A stretch of DNA of 63,200 nt from Bryobacterales bacterium (GCA_022824585.1 JAJDZN010000035.1:1-63200); one strand, 5' to 3'. Shown: positions 8,169 to 17,437, numbered from the stretch's first letter. Notes: generated by a model from the letters alone, not told the origin. Numbers and translations are program-made.

Positions 8169-9754
8169 TGCACGTTGACCGCAGTCTTGGAAGCCAAGAC
8201 CGCGCGCAGGCGGCGTATGCGATCCGGGCTGCGCAGAGAGCGCAACGCCTTGGACTCGATCTGGCGGATCCGCTCGCGCGTCACAGAGAACTCCTGCCCG
8301 ATCTCCTCTAGGGTGTGCTCGCGCTCGCAGTCGATACCGAAGCGCATCTTGATCACCTTCTCCTCTTTCGGGGAAAGCGTCTTGAGCACGTCGCCTGTCT
8401 CTTCCCGGACACTGCCGTCGATGACCGTGTCCACCGGGGATGAGACCCATTTGTCCTCGATCAGATCCCCCAGCGCAGATTCGCCGTCCCGGCCGACCGG
8501 TGTCTCGAGCGACACGGGATCGCGCGAGATGCTCTTGAGCTTCTGCACCTTTTCGGCGCCGATCTCCATGCGCTCGCCAATCTCGTCGTTGGTGGGAATG
8601 CGCCCGAGCTCCTTCTCCAGTTCGCGCGAAGCACGCAGGAACTTGTTCATCGACTCGTTCATGTGAACGGGAATCCGGATCGTGCGAGACTGGTCCGCGA
8701 TAGCCCGAGTGATCGCTTGCCGAATCCACCAAGTCGCATAGGTGGAGAACTTGAAGCCCCGGCGATACTCGAACTTCTCAGCCGCGCGCATGAGGCCGAT
8801 GTTGCCTTCCTGCACCAGATCCAGGAGGTGCAAGCCGCGGTTGACGTACTTTTTCGCCACTGATACGACAAGCCGCAGGTTGGCCTCGACCAGCGCCTTC
8901 TTGGCCTTCTCGGCCTCTACCTCGCCGGCTGCGATCATCTTGACGCAGGCGGCCGCGTTCAGTTCAGACTGCTCGGCCTGCTCGGTCGTCTGCACGCCGG
9001 CGATGTCGCGCAGGCGCCTGCACAGGTAACGGTTTCGCGAATGGAAGTTCTGCGGCCGCTCAGGCAGCGTACGCAGCTCTCGCAACTCCGCCGCGAGCTG
9101 CGACAGCTCTCCGTGTTCAGCCCGGATCGCCTCGTGCCACTCGTCCCACTTCGCCTGCTTGAGGCGAATCGCCTGAATCGCCTGCGAGACGCGGATGGTC
9201 TGCCGCATGCGCCGCCAGTTGATCTCGCGGTAACGCTTGCGCCCGCCGCGCAGGTTGCGATTGATCTTGGCTCGCTCCGCTTCAAGCTTCAGCAGTGCGT
9301 TGTGCTTGCGCTTGACTTGTACGAACTGGTTGCGAACCTCTTTCTCCTTCTGAGCCTGGGCTTCGGGCCCCTCGTCATGGTGGGGGATGTCCACCACTGC
9401 GGTCAGCTTGACCTCGCCCCGCTTAATTCGGTCGTAGAGGTCTAGGAACCGCTCCATGGTGTTGCTGTCGCGCGAGATCGCCTTCCACATGCGAAACTTG
9501 CCGCGCTCCATTCGCCGCGCGAGATCAACCTCCCCTTCCCGGGTCAGCAGCGGGACCGATCCCATTTCGCGCAGGTAGACGCGAACGGGATCGTCGGTAT
9601 AGACGGCGTCTTCGGCTTCTTGGCCCTGCAGGCCTAGGTCGTCCTCGGCATCGCCGCTTTCCTGGGTCGCGTCGAGAAAACTGGCCGCGCCGTCCTCGAG
9701 ACTGCTAGGCATGCCCTCTTTGGCGACTCCTATGGAGTCCTCGAATTGATCCAT
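8165..9754 (-). CDS. rpoD: Primary sigma-70 factor (RpoD)
   Basis: Housekeeping sigma factor, 529 aa. After an acidic N-terminus come region 1.2 ([37 protein letters not shown]), a non-conserved helical insert, region 2 ([62 protein letters not shown], including the -10-binding helix), region 3 ([21 protein letters not shown]), and region 4 with the -35-binding HTH ([28 protein letters not shown]). The ATG at 9754 is preceded by GAGG about 9 nt upstream; a longer frame exists but lacks homology. dnaG, a common neighbour, is absent. Confidence 0.96.
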   Translation of the reverse strand: MDQFEDSIGVAKEGMPSSLEDGAASFLDATQESGDAEDDLGLQGQEAEDAVYTDDPVRVYLREMGSVPLLTREGEVDLARRMERGKFRMWKAISRDSNTMERFLDLYDRIKRGEVKLTAVVDIPHHDEGPEAQAQKEKEVRNQFVQVKRKHNALLKLEAERAKINRNLRGGRKRYREINWRRMRQTIRVSQAIQAIRLKQAKWDEWHEAIRAEHGELSQLAAELRELRTLPERPQNFHSRNRYLCRRLRDIAGVQTTEQAEQSELNAAACVKMIAAGEVEAEKAKKALVEANLRLVVSVAKKYVNRGLHLLDLVQEGNIGLMRAAEKFEYRRGFKFSTYATWWIRQAITRAIADQSRTIRIPVHMNESMNKFLRASRELEKELGRIPTNDEIGERMEIGAEKVQKLKSISRDPVSLETPVGRDGESALGDLIEDKWVSSPVDTVIDGSVREETGDVLKTLSPKEEKVIKMRFGIDCEREHTLEEIGQEFSVTRERIRQIESKALRSLRSPDRIRRLRAVLASKTAVNVH

Positions 9755-10012
9755 CTCAACGCACCTCGCTCTGCTGCAACCAGTCCGGCCAAGCCACCCG
9801 TGCCACGCCAAGGCGTGGTGCAGGTTGCGCCGCTATCGGTTGATTGGTTGTTTCGTTGCTTGGCAGGAATCCAGAACTGGAACTCGCGGTCGGATGCGTC
9901 TGTGACTCGCCTGCTCGCGCTTGAGGCCTGGTTGTCCGCGCCAACGTCTGGGATCCGGAGCGGCCTCGACCCCTCCGAATTCACCTGCCAGCGTATTTAG
10001 TATGGGGCATTC

Positions 10013-10028
10013 ATTGCGTAAACGCAAT
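10013..10028. repeat. 16-bp palindrome ATTGCGTAAACGCAAT, possible operator
   Basis: The arms ATTGCGT and ACGCAAT are perfect, separated by AA. It lies in the only AT-rich island between the VOC gene and rpoD and overlaps the candidate -35 of a minus-strand promoter. The size and symmetry fit a dimeric repressor or activator site; no cognate regulator is encoded in the window. Confidence 0.5.
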
Positions 10029-10036
10029 ATCTCCCT

Positions 10037-10066
10037 AAAAAAGCGCCGGGCCCGAGGCGTCCGGCC
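10037..10066 (-). terminator. Intrinsic terminator of the VOC gene
   Basis: On the minus strand a GC-rich imperfect stem (GCCGG at 10065-10061 and CCGGC at 10049-10045, with further GC pairs inside) is followed by GC and a run of six T at 10042-10037. It is the only hairpin with a clear U-tract that I recognised in the window. Confidence 0.6.
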
Positions 10067-10090
10067 GCCCGTCACGGATCGCTGGCCGCC

Positions 10091-10561
10091 TCAATCGGCG
10101 GCCTGCTCCGCCCACTCCTTGCTGCGACGGTCCATCTCCTCGGGCGTGACGTCCTCGACGTGCGTGGAAATCGTCCAGCGGTGCCCGAACGGGTCTCGCA
10201 GCGTGCCCGAGCGGTCGCCGTAGAACTTGTCCTGCACCGCTTGCAGCTCGCTCGCGCCGGCGGCCAACGCCCGGGCAAACAGCTCGTCGACATCTTCGAC
10301 ATAGACCATGAGCGACACCGGCGTGCCTCCAACCGTCTCGGGGGACAGGGCATCCAATTCCGGAAACTCGCTGGCCAGCATCAGGCGCGAACTGCCCAGC
10401 GCGAACTCGGCGTGGCCGACGCGGCCGTCGGGCATCTCCATTCGCTCGAGCTCGACGGCACCGAACGTCTTGACGTAGAAATCCAAGGCCGCCGCTCCGT
10501 CCTTGACGATCATGTACGGGGTGACGGTGGAGTAGCCTTCAGGCGTGTAACGAACTGCCAT
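10091..10561 (-). CDS. VOC-family (glyoxalase/PhnB-like) protein
   Basis: Vicinal-oxygen-chelate fold protein of 156 aa, close to the PhnB/YdeE-like group. It begins VTPYMIVKDGAAALDFYVKTFGAVELERMEMPDGRVGHAEFALGSSRLML and later has VSLMVYVEDVDELFARALAAGASEL and DRSGTLRDPFGHRWTISTH. The second half has the metal-site pattern GxxxDPFGHxW. The substrate is not predictable. A TAGAAT box lies 18 nt upstream of the ATG. Own transcription unit, ending in an intrinsic terminator. Confidence 0.85.
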   Translation of the reverse strand: MAVRYTPEGYSTVTPYMIVKDGAAALDFYVKTFGAVELERMEMPDGRVGHAEFALGSSRLMLASEFPELDALSPETVGGTPVSLMVYVEDVDELFARALAAGASELQAVQDKFYGDRSGTLRDPFGHRWTISTHVEDVTPEEMDRRSKEWAEQAAD

Positions 10562-10579
10562 GCTTTGACTCAGCCTGCA

Positions 10580-10585
10580 ATTCTA
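10580..10585 (-). promoter_or_regulatory. -10 box TAGAAT of the VOC gene
   Basis: On the minus strand TAGAAT is followed by 18 nt and the ATG at 10561, giving a leader of about 11 nt. The 78-bp gap is shared with the divergent dehydrogenase gene. Confidence 0.4.
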
Positions 10586-10627
10586 CAACAGCTGTTTGGG
10601 CGCAGATGGCGCGGGGCGTGACTGAAG

Positions 10628-10633
10628 TAGACT
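10628..10633 (+). promoter_or_regulatory. -10-like box TAGACT, 6 nt before the dehydrogenase ATG
   Basis: TAGACT is followed by CGTAGG and the ATG at 10640. The spacing is the same as at thiG and the propeller gene. Confidence 0.4.
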
Positions 10634-10639
10634 CGTAGG

Positions 10640-11629
10640 ATGTTCAAGGTTTGGTCCGAGCGGCAGATCCTGCCCGACTGTCTCCCGCTGCTGCATGGGG
10701 TGGCCGAGCCGATCGGACCCGGCTCTGCTACTCCGGACAACCCGCTGGTTTGCCTGCCCAGTGCAGATTGCGTGCTCGCAGGGGGCATGCAGTACGACAG
10801 CCGCGCGATGGACGCCGCCCCCGAGTTGTTGGTGATATCGCGAATGGGCATCGGCTTCGAGAACATCGACCTCAACGCCGCAACCGAGCGCGGAATCGCG
10901 GTGACGTATACGCCTGACGGTCCGACCCTCGCCACGGCCGAGCACGCGGTGGCACTGATGTTCGCCATCGCCAAGGATCTCAAGAAAGCGTCGCACGGCT
11001 TGGTGCGCGACCGCAGGCCCGACTACTACGGCCGACACTCCGCCGCCGAGATCTACGGAGCACAGGTCGGACTGGTCGGCCTCGGGCGCATAGGCTCCCG
11101 GGTGGCCGGGCTGCTCTCCGCCGCAGGGGCGCGCGTGGCAGCATTCGATCCGTACATCGACGAGCGGCGAGCCGCTGAACTGGGCGTGGAAAGGGTCGCG
11201 GACTTGAACAGCCTGCTGGCCAGATCCGACATCGTGTCGCTGCACCTGCCCCTCAACGAATCAACACGCCACCTGATCGGCCCGATCGCGCTGGCACAAA
11301 TGAAGCCCGGCGCCATCTTGGTCAATGTGTCTCGCGGAGGCTTGGTCGACGAGGCGGCACTGTTGGCGGCGCTCGATAGCGGGCACGTGCGCGGGGCGGG
11401 CTTGGACGTCACCGACCCCGAGCCCGCAGAGGCGGACAACCCCCTGCTGCACCGCACCGACGTGATCGTCACTCCGCACGTCGGCTCGGCTTCGCACGCC
11501 GGCAAGCGGCGGATCCTATCGCATGCGATCGAGAACCTGCGGATGACGCTGCGACGACAGCGGCCGAAGCATCTGCTCAATCCCGAAGCGTGGGAGCGGG
11601 CGTGCGCGCGGATCTCGAGAGCGGCCTGA
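10640..11629 (+). CDS. D-isomer-specific 2-hydroxyacid dehydrogenase
   Basis: NAD(P)-dependent dehydrogenase of the phosphoglycerate/lactate dehydrogenase fold, 329 aa. The nucleotide-binding loop is VGLVGLGRIGSRVA. The catalytic Arg is in VNVSRGGLVDE, the Glu in DVTDPEPAEADNPL and the His in VTPHVGSAS. The short N-terminal substrate domain (SRMGIGFENIDLNAATERGIAVTYTPDG) has the family pattern, and there is no ACT domain as in long SerA. It could act on phosphoglycerate, glyoxylate or another 2-keto acid; sequence alone does not decide. Confidence 0.9.
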   Translation: MFKVWSERQILPDCLPLLHGVAEPIGPGSATPDNPLVCLPSADCVLAGGMQYDSRAMDAAPELLVISRMGIGFENIDLNAATERGIAVTYTPDGPTLATAEHAVALMFAIAKDLKKASHGLVRDRRPDYYGRHSAAEIYGAQVGLVGLGRIGSRVAGLLSAAGARVAAFDPYIDERRAAELGVERVADLNSLLARSDIVSLHLPLNESTRHLIGPIALAQMKPGAILVNVSRGGLVDEAALLAALDSGHVRGAGLDVTDPEPAEADNPLLHRTDVIVTPHVGSASHAGKRRILSHAIENLRMTLRRQRPKHLLNPEAWERACARISRAA

Positions 11630-11705
11630 GCGCGGGCTGTCCGTCGGCACGGGAGGGCGTGTCCGCTTTGCTATCGTTGGGGCAGCGTCGGGCACTGGCC
11701 GACAC

Positions 11706-12524
11706 TTGCCGCCATCGGCAGGGCGCGGTGTCCGGGTCGGAGCGCTGGCAGCCCTGCGCGTTTGCAACCTAGGAAGCGGCTCGAGCGGCAACGCCACGTT
11801 CGTTGCCACGGACGAGGCACGCGTATTGTTCGATGCGGGCTTCAGCTGCCGCCAAATCCAATTGCGGCTGGCCGCGATCGACGTGGACTACAAGACTCTT
11901 GACGCAGTCGTAGTCTCCCACGAGCATTCAGACCACGTGCAGGGACTCGAAACCCTGGCCTGCAAGACCGGCGTGCAGATCTTTGTCTCGCAGCCAACGT
12001 CGGAGAAGCTGACGTGGAAGAGGGCGGCGCCAGGGCTGACGACCTTCGAGGCCGGTCGCGGTTTCGAGATCGGGGATCTCGCAATCGAAACCTTTACGGT
12101 GTCGCACGATGCCGTCGACCCGGTCGGTTTCTGCATCGGCCACGGCGGCCACAAACTCTCGATTGCCACCGATCTGGGCTACATGAGCGATTCGGTCCGC
12201 TACCACTTGTTGGGCTCGGACCTTATCGTGCTGGAATCGAATCACGACCTCGAGATGCTCAAATCGGGGCCGTACCCATGGGACCTCAAGCAGCGGGTCA
12301 TGAGCCGCGCCGGGCATCTCTCCAACACTGCCGTGGCCGAGTTTCTCTCGCAGCACTGGGACCGCCGCGCGCGGACCGTGGTGCTCGCACACCTGAGCAC
12401 GAATAACAATCACCCGACGATTGCGGAAATGGACGCGTGCAGAGCGATCAGCTCGGTCCGGGCGGACGATACCCGCGTTGTCGTCGCCTCGCAAGGCAGC
12501 CCCACTCCGGTGTTCGTGCTATAG
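11706..12524 (+). CDS. MBL-fold metallohydrolase, YycJ/WalJ-like
   Basis: Metallo-beta-lactamase-fold hydrolase. The family N-terminus LRVCNLGSGSSGNATFVATDEARVLFDAGFSCRQIQLRL begins at about residue 17. The metal motif is VVSHEHSDHVQGL, with further ligands in ATDLGYMSDS and HLSTNNNHP. This group (YycJ/WalJ) includes a 5'-3' exonuclease proposed to act in DNA repair. The start is uncertain: the longest frame opens with TTG at 11706 and there is no ATG or GTG before the conserved region, so translation may begin at CTG 11754. The 3' end meets the convergent membrane-protein gene at a shared CTATAG. Confidence 0.85.
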   Translation: MPPSAGRGVRVGALAALRVCNLGSGSSGNATFVATDEARVLFDAGFSCRQIQLRLAAIDVDYKTLDAVVVSHEHSDHVQGLETLACKTGVQIFVSQPTSEKLTWKRAAPGLTTFEAGRGFEIGDLAIETFTVSHDAVDPVGFCIGHGGHKLSIATDLGYMSDSVRYHLLGSDLIVLESNHDLEMLKSGPYPWDLKQRVMSRAGHLSNTAVAEFLSQHWDRRARTVVLAHLSTNNNHPTIAEMDACRAISSVRADDTRVVVASQGSPTPVFVL

Positions 12525-13475
12525 GTGCCGCAGCGGCTGGGCCTGTTCCGCAATCTGCCGCTGGATCGCGTTGTTGCCAGACGCGCCGAGCCCGCAACGC
12601 GGAAGACGCAACACTCCCGCCGCGAACTCGTACATCGCGAAGGCCTGCCATCCGAGCACAGGCAGCGCCGCATAGGCCAGCCAAGGCAGTTCGAACAGCG
12701 TTCCGGTCGAGGTTAGATTCCACAGGCTGTGCCACTTGGCGCGCGAGAAGTGGTTGAGTGCATCGAGCCAGAGTCCGCACAGCACCCCGGCTCCAGCGAG
12801 AGCCAGCAGTCGCGAGTACTCGCGGGAGCGAGCGTCAACCCAAAGACTTGCGCGCCCTCCCGCTGCGTTCCGCGGCTCGAGCAACAGGAGGAATCCTGCA
12901 CTCACCAGCGGCAGCAGATGCTCGCCAAAGTCGAGGCGAGGCACGGCCAACGGGGCCAGCAGCAGGACCGCACCGGCAGCGGCGACACCGCACGAGAGAG
13001 ACAGGCCGGGTCGTCGGGCCGCGCTGCCGTCGTGGCTGCTCTTGACCCAAAGAGCCAGCAGCAGGTCGGCCGTTTCGAGCAGTGCTGGCCAGATGCACGC
13101 AAACGACCATCCCAGCAACACATAGCGCGACAGATCCGGCGGCAGGCCGGAGCGATACCATCCGGCCAGCCGCTCGTTGTACCATTCGAACGGCAGCCAC
13201 AAGAAGACCGACAATACGGCCAACCAGAGGAAGGCGTCCGGGCGCGACCGCAGCAGCGATCCGCCGCGCGCCGCAAACACCGCAGCGTCAACCGCCAGAA
13301 CATAGCCGGTCCATGCGAGCGTGCCGACAGCGGCATGCTCGGACAACGGCAAAGCCAAGATCGCGACGCAAACGCAGAACACGCCAAGCCCGGCCTTTCC
13401 AACAAGTCCGAAGGCGGCGACGCGAGGCATGCGCAGCCAGCGCCCGACAAGCGCCCCAGCTGCGCCGGCCGCCAC
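12519..13475 (-). CDS. Integral membrane protein of unknown function
   Basis: A 318-residue hydrophobic protein with about eight to ten probable transmembrane segments, for example FGLVGKAGLGVFCVCVAILAL, AFLWLAVLSVFLWLPF, LSLSCGVAAAGAVLLLAPLAV, LLALAGAGVLCGLWLDAL and PWLAYAALPVLGWQAFAMYEF. The Trp-rich loops (LPFEWYNERLAGWYRSGLP, ALNHFSRAKWHSLWNL) are distinctive, but I do not recognise the family. It starts with GTG; a Met at residue 16 is an alternative. The stop codon (12519-12521) is back-to-back with that of the MBL gene. Confidence 0.75.
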   Translation of the reverse strand: MAAGAAGALVGRWLRMPRVAAFGLVGKAGLGVFCVCVAILALPLSEHAAVGTLAWTGYVLAVDAAVFAARGGSLLRSRPDAFLWLAVLSVFLWLPFEWYNERLAGWYRSGLPPDLSRYVLLGWSFACIWPALLETADLLLALWVKSSHDGSAARRPGLSLSCGVAAAGAVLLLAPLAVPRLDFGEHLLPLVSAGFLLLLEPRNAAGGRASLWVDARSREYSRLLALAGAGVLCGLWLDALNHFSRAKWHSLWNLTSTGTLFELPWLAYAALPVLGWQAFAMYEFAAGVLRLPRCGLGASGNNAIQRQIAEQAQPLRHL

Positions 13476-13535
13476 CGCCTAACCGATAGATGTCACTGTC
13501 GGTTACTGTAGCTTCAGGCACGGCACGGCGTTCGG

Positions 13536-14678
13536 ATGACCGATCTCGAAGAAGTCCTAGACTGGCGGCACGACGGTGCGTTGGACGCGGTGCCCAATTG
13601 TGGGGGAATATTCGTCGTCGAGTTCCCCGAGGGACTGCCGTACCTTGGCCGGACGGCCGCTCTGCGCAAGCGCTTGCGCCGACTGCTGCGACCGACGGAT
13701 GGCGCATCGACGCGCCTGACGCTGCGCGAGATCGCCACCCGTGTGCATTACCGTCGCACGGGTTCCGCGTTCGAATCTGATGTCGCCCTCTACCGCGCAG
13801 TGAAGCGGTACCGCCCGGGCGAGAGCCGGAACTACCTCAAGCTGCGCCCGGCGTTTTACGTCAAGCTCCTGCTTGGGAATCGCTTCCCGCGGAGCTGCGT
13901 GACGCGGCAGCTCGCGCGGGGGAAGTCGCTATTCTACGGCCCGTTCCCGAACCGTAACGCCGCCCAGGAGTTTCAAAACGAGTTCCTCGACCTGTTCCTC
14001 GTGCGCCGATGCACGGAAAACCTGGATCCCTCCCCATTTCATCCAGGCTGTGTTTGGGGAGAGATGGGGCGCTGCATGCGCCCCTGCCAAGGGGCCTGTG
14101 ACGATGACACCTACGCTCGCGAGGCGCAGCGCATGGCACTGTTTCTGGAAACAGAAGGAGAATCGCTATTGTGCGAATCCGAGCTGTCGAGGGACAACGC
14201 CAGCGAGAGCCTCGACTTCGAGGCGGCCGCTAGGTTCCACGAGCTGATTGGGAGGACGAAACAGGTCCTGCGCTCGCGGGCTGCGCTGTCCAGCGAGCTT
14301 GGCTCGCTGCACGGAGCGGTGATGCAGCGGTCGGCGATCCCCGCATGTCTTCAAATGACGGCAGTGTACCGGGGGTCCTTGCAGGCACCCCTTCAGCTGC
14401 ACTATGACCAAGCAGCGCCGACCACTGCCGCCCTGAATGCCCAAATCCGGGCCGCCCTCTCGAACTTCGACTGGCTCGAGGCGAGCGCAGACGAGCGCCA
14501 AGACCATCTGTCTCTCTTGCAGCGCTGGCACGCCAGCAGCTTTAGGAAAGGCGAATTCGTCCAGTTCGCAAACATCTCCGCCTTGCCTTGGCGCAGGCTC
14601 GCGAACGCGGCGCTTCGCGTCGCCATCGGAAGAGATCGCTCGACCAAGGACAGCGCAGCCGAACCAAGGCACCGATAG
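13536..14678 (+). CDS. Stand-alone UvrC-like GIY-YIG nuclease-family protein
   Basis: A 380-aa relative of the N-terminal half of UvrC and of Cho. The GIY-YIG module is recognisable as G24-I25-F26 and Y36-L37-G38 in GGIFVVEFPEGLPYLGRTAALRKRL, followed by the catalytic-Glu segment FESDVALYRAVKRYRPGESRNYLKLRPAFYVKL. The UvrC-type cysteine segment FYGPFPNRNAAQEF...GRCMRPCQGAC comes next, then a UVR-like helix pair (SESLDFEAAARFHELIGRTKQV). There is no C-terminal endonuclease V-like/(HhH)2 half. The role is probably 3' incision or another structure-specific cut, but the Tyr-to-Phe change in GIY may weaken it. Confidence 0.8.
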   Translation: MTDLEEVLDWRHDGALDAVPNCGGIFVVEFPEGLPYLGRTAALRKRLRRLLRPTDGASTRLTLREIATRVHYRRTGSAFESDVALYRAVKRYRPGESRNYLKLRPAFYVKLLLGNRFPRSCVTRQLARGKSLFYGPFPNRNAAQEFQNEFLDLFLVRRCTENLDPSPFHPGCVWGEMGRCMRPCQGACDDDTYAREAQRMALFLETEGESLLCESELSRDNASESLDFEAAARFHELIGRTKQVLRSRAALSSELGSLHGAVMQRSAIPACLQMTAVYRGSLQAPLQLHYDQAAPTTAALNAQIRAALSNFDWLEASADERQDHLSLLQRWHASSFRKGEFVQFANISALPWRRLANAALRVAIGRDRSTKDSAAEPRHR

Positions 14679-14782
14679 CGGACATCCTCGGCCACGCCGG
14701 GCGGCACGGCGACGGCAGCGGCCCGCCCAAGACAGCGCGGTCGGGTCGGGTGGCCGGGAACATCGAGATCGCAGGCGCCTTG

Positions 14783-14788
14783 TACAAT
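14783..14788 (+). promoter_or_regulatory. -10 box TACAAT, 8 nt before the DUF3604 ATG
   Basis: TACAAT is followed by 8 nt and ATG at 14797, so the mRNA should start within about 2 nt of the codon. It supports the ATG at 14797 over longer upstream readings of the frame. Confidence 0.55.
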
Positions 14789-14796
14789 ACCGGGCG

Positions 14797-17412
14797 ATGT
14801 CAGGCAGTCGCTCCGTCGCAATCGCAACTCTCGCCGCAGCTACCTTGGTGCTGTGGGTCTCCGTGGTGCGAGCCCAAGGCCCGCAAGGCCGAGACTACCT
14901 TTCGGCAGAGCTGCGCACGCAGGTCGAGGAACTCCAGCGGTCGGCTTCCAGCGCTCCCACCAGCGCAGAGAATCTGAAGGAACGGCTCGACACACTCTGG
15001 CCTTGGATCAACGCATACGCGCTAACGGGAGGACCGATGCCCGTCAACGCAACGCTTCAGGTCGCCACCGCCTATCGGGCGATCGAAGCCCTTCGCTTGG
15101 ACGGGGTTCGGCCCAGCGCGGGCGCGCTGGCAGCCATCGACGGACTGGTCCACGAGTTCACCATCAAGGACAAGCAGCCGGGAGCGCTTGGCACGGTCAC
15201 CCTGGAAGTGGCTGGCCCAGCCCATGTAGGCGCTTGGACAACGATAAAGCAGACCTACACGGTTGGAGAAGCGTCGCTCGGACCGGGCGCCCGGATCATG
15301 GTCGCGAAGCAGTTGCAAGCCGATGGCGGGCTGGTGCAGAACTCTGACCCCGACGGTCCTCACTACCTCTCGGCAAGCACCTCCAACCGCGAGGTCAGGC
15401 TGGGCAATACATCATTCCCCTGGGTGGGGATGCACGGCGGCTTCCGGAGCCCGGCGCCCATGCCCACCTTCAAGGTGGAGGAGGGCACGCTCAAGAGCGG
15501 AGACACCGTGACGATCGTGTACGGCGATCGCAGCGCCGGATCGGAGGGCTGGCGCCTGCAAACATTCGCCACCGATCAGGCGATGCTGCCGATCTACATC
15601 GACTTGGACGGCTCGGGCAATTTCCTGACGCCGCGCTGGCCGTCCTTTGAGATCGTGGGCGCGGGCGCCGAAGGGGTGACGGCGGTCGTGCCCTCGATCG
15701 CCGAGCCCGGCGAAGAGTTCGACTTGTCGATCCGCTGGGAGGACAGCAACGGCAATCGGGCCACGGCAGCCATGCCGGGCGCAGCGGTCACGCTCAATGG
15801 CGGGAGCTTCCGGACCCTGGACGCAGGCGGCGACGCGCTGCAAGTGATCGAGGCCGTCCGCCTCGACGAGGAAGGCATCTACCGTTTCGAGGTCACCAGC
15901 TCGGACGGCCGGATCAAGGCGCTGAGCAACCCCGTGTGGGTGCGCAGGGATCCGCCTTACCGCCTGTACTGGGGCGAGACTCACACACATACCGGCATGG
16001 CGGAGGGACAGGGATCGATCGTCCGCTCGTACCGGTTCGCCCGCGAGGACGCCCGCCTGGACTTCATGGGGCTGTCCGAGCACGACATCTGGCTGGACGA
16101 CCTCGAATGGCAGACCATGCGACAGGCCGTCGAGAGCAACACGGTTCCGGGCGAATTCGTAGCGTTCCTCGGCTATGAGTGGACGCTGCGGCGACAGTGG
16201 GGCGGGCACCACAACGTCTTCTTCCGTTCGCCAGACGCAGGGCGCGTCGGAGCGCAGATAGCGCCCACGCTGACCGGGCTGTACGAGGGCCTGCGCTCCA
16301 GGTATGCCACCGAGGACGTGTTGATCATCCCGCACGCCCACCAAGCGGGGGACTGGCGGACGAACGATCCGGAAATGGAGACGATGATCGAGATCATGTC
16401 GATGCACGGGACGTTCGAGTGGTTCGGCAACTACTACCTGCGACAAGGCCACCAAGTGGGCTTCCTTGCCGCGTCGGACGACCACCGTTCCCGGCCCGGC
16501 TACAGTTGGACGTCCAGCCGCCAGCCGAATTCCTCGCTGAGCCAGTTCGGCGGCCTGGCCGGCGTGCAGGCGGAAGCGAAGACCGCCGATTCGATCTTCG
16601 ATTCGCTCAAACGCCGAAGCGCATATGCCGTCACGGACGCGCAGCGCATCATTCTGGAAATGGACGTGAACGGCACGGGCATGGGCACCCGCTCGGAATA
16701 CCGCGACAAGCGCAGGCTCCGCGCCAAGGTCGTCGGCACGTCGCCGATCCGCCGCGTGGCGGTCGTGAAGAACGGCGCCACGGTCTACACCAGCCGGCCG
16801 TTGAGCGTTTCGCTCTCAAGCAACGCGCAGGTCGTCGTCGGCTTCGCATCGTCGTCGGAACCGTTCTTCCGCGACAATCCCCGCGGCTACCGGCCGTGGA
16901 CGGGTTCTCTCAAGGTCGCAGGCGCCAAGCTGGTCGGCATGCGCGCACTGCACTTTGACAACCAGCACAAGGAATGGGCCCGGATTTCCGCGAGCGACGC
17001 GAACACGGTACAGTTCAGCACGGGCACCCGCGGCCAAGCCGACACGCTCCTGCTCGAACTCGAGGGCGCATCGCCCTCGACCACGATCACGTTCGACCTG
17101 GAGGCGGGCCAAGAGTGGGGCAAGTCGCCCGTGCCGGTCCGCCCGACGCGCAAGCTGGCCGCGAAGCGCTTCCAAGTCGCCCTGAGCGATCTCTCCGACG
17201 GTTTCGCTCGCAGGGACCTCTCCGACTCGGTGGACCGCGACGCGGTCACGCTGGAGCTGATCGGTTCCAACCAGCCCATGGAAGCCGAGATCGATTTCGC
17301 CGATACCGGCGAGCTGCAGCGCGGAGACTACTACTACGTGCGGGTGGACCAGCTCGACGGAGCAAGGGCATACTCCTCTCCGGTGTGGGTTGGAGGCGAG
17401 CCGCGGCGCTGA
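14797..17412 (+). CDS. Secreted DUF3604 / CehA-McbA-like metallohydrolase
   Basis: An 871-aa exported protein with a Sec signal (SVAIATLAAATLVLWVSVVRAQ). The N-terminal half is beta-sandwich-like. From about residue 385 a PHP-like metal domain begins: YRLYWGETHTHTGMAEGQG, FMGLSEHDIWLDD, LIIPHAHQAGDW and VGFLAASDDHRSRPGYS, giving the clustered His/Asp ligands of this family. The C-terminus is a beta-rich domain ending DYYYVRVDQLDGARAYSSPVWVG. DUF3604 proteins are poorly characterised; relatives include carbamate hydrolases CehA and McbA. A paralogue with the same C-terminal ending lies at 22866-25847. The reaction is not assigned. Confidence 0.85.
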   Translation: MSGSRSVAIATLAAATLVLWVSVVRAQGPQGRDYLSAELRTQVEELQRSASSAPTSAENLKERLDTLWPWINAYALTGGPMPVNATLQVATAYRAIEALRLDGVRPSAGALAAIDGLVHEFTIKDKQPGALGTVTLEVAGPAHVGAWTTIKQTYTVGEASLGPGARIMVAKQLQADGGLVQNSDPDGPHYLSASTSNREVRLGNTSFPWVGMHGGFRSPAPMPTFKVEEGTLKSGDTVTIVYGDRSAGSEGWRLQTFATDQAMLPIYIDLDGSGNFLTPRWPSFEIVGAGAEGVTAVVPSIAEPGEEFDLSIRWEDSNGNRATAAMPGAAVTLNGGSFRTLDAGGDALQVIEAVRLDEEGIYRFEVTSSDGRIKALSNPVWVRRDPPYRLYWGETHTHTGMAEGQGSIVRSYRFAREDARLDFMGLSEHDIWLDDLEWQTMRQAVESNTVPGEFVAFLGYEWTLRRQWGGHHNVFFRSPDAGRVGAQIAPTLTGLYEGLRSRYATEDVLIIPHAHQAGDWRTNDPEMETMIEIMSMHGTFEWFGNYYLRQGHQVGFLAASDDHRSRPGYSWTSSRQPNSSLSQFGGLAGVQAEAKTADSIFDSLKRRSAYAVTDAQRIILEMDVNGTGMGTRSEYRDKRRLRAKVVGTSPIRRVAVVKNGATVYTSRPLSVSLSSNAQVVVGFASSSEPFFRDNPRGYRPWTGSLKVAGAKLVGMRALHFDNQHKEWARISASDANTVQFSTGTRGQADTLLLELEGASPSTTITFDLEAGQEWGKSPVPVRPTRKLAAKRFQVALSDLSDGFARRDLSDSVDRDAVTLELIGSNQPMEAEIDFADTGELQRGDYYYVRVDQLDGARAYSSPVWVGGEPRR

Positions 17413-17437
17413 TCCCGCCGCTGGCCGGCGTGCGGCC

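Larger units (their letters stand above)
9755..10090. promoter_or_regulatory. 336-bp rpoD upstream region
   Basis: No gene is supported here. The stretch nearest rpoD is unremarkable and GC-rich. From about 9992 to 10043 there is an AT-rich island holding a 16-bp palindrome and minus-strand promoter-like sequence (TTTACG, 17 nt, TAAATA; or CATACTAAAT). The far end holds the terminator of the VOC gene. I take the island as the rpoD promoter, which would leave a long leader of about 240 nt. Confidence 0.45.
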
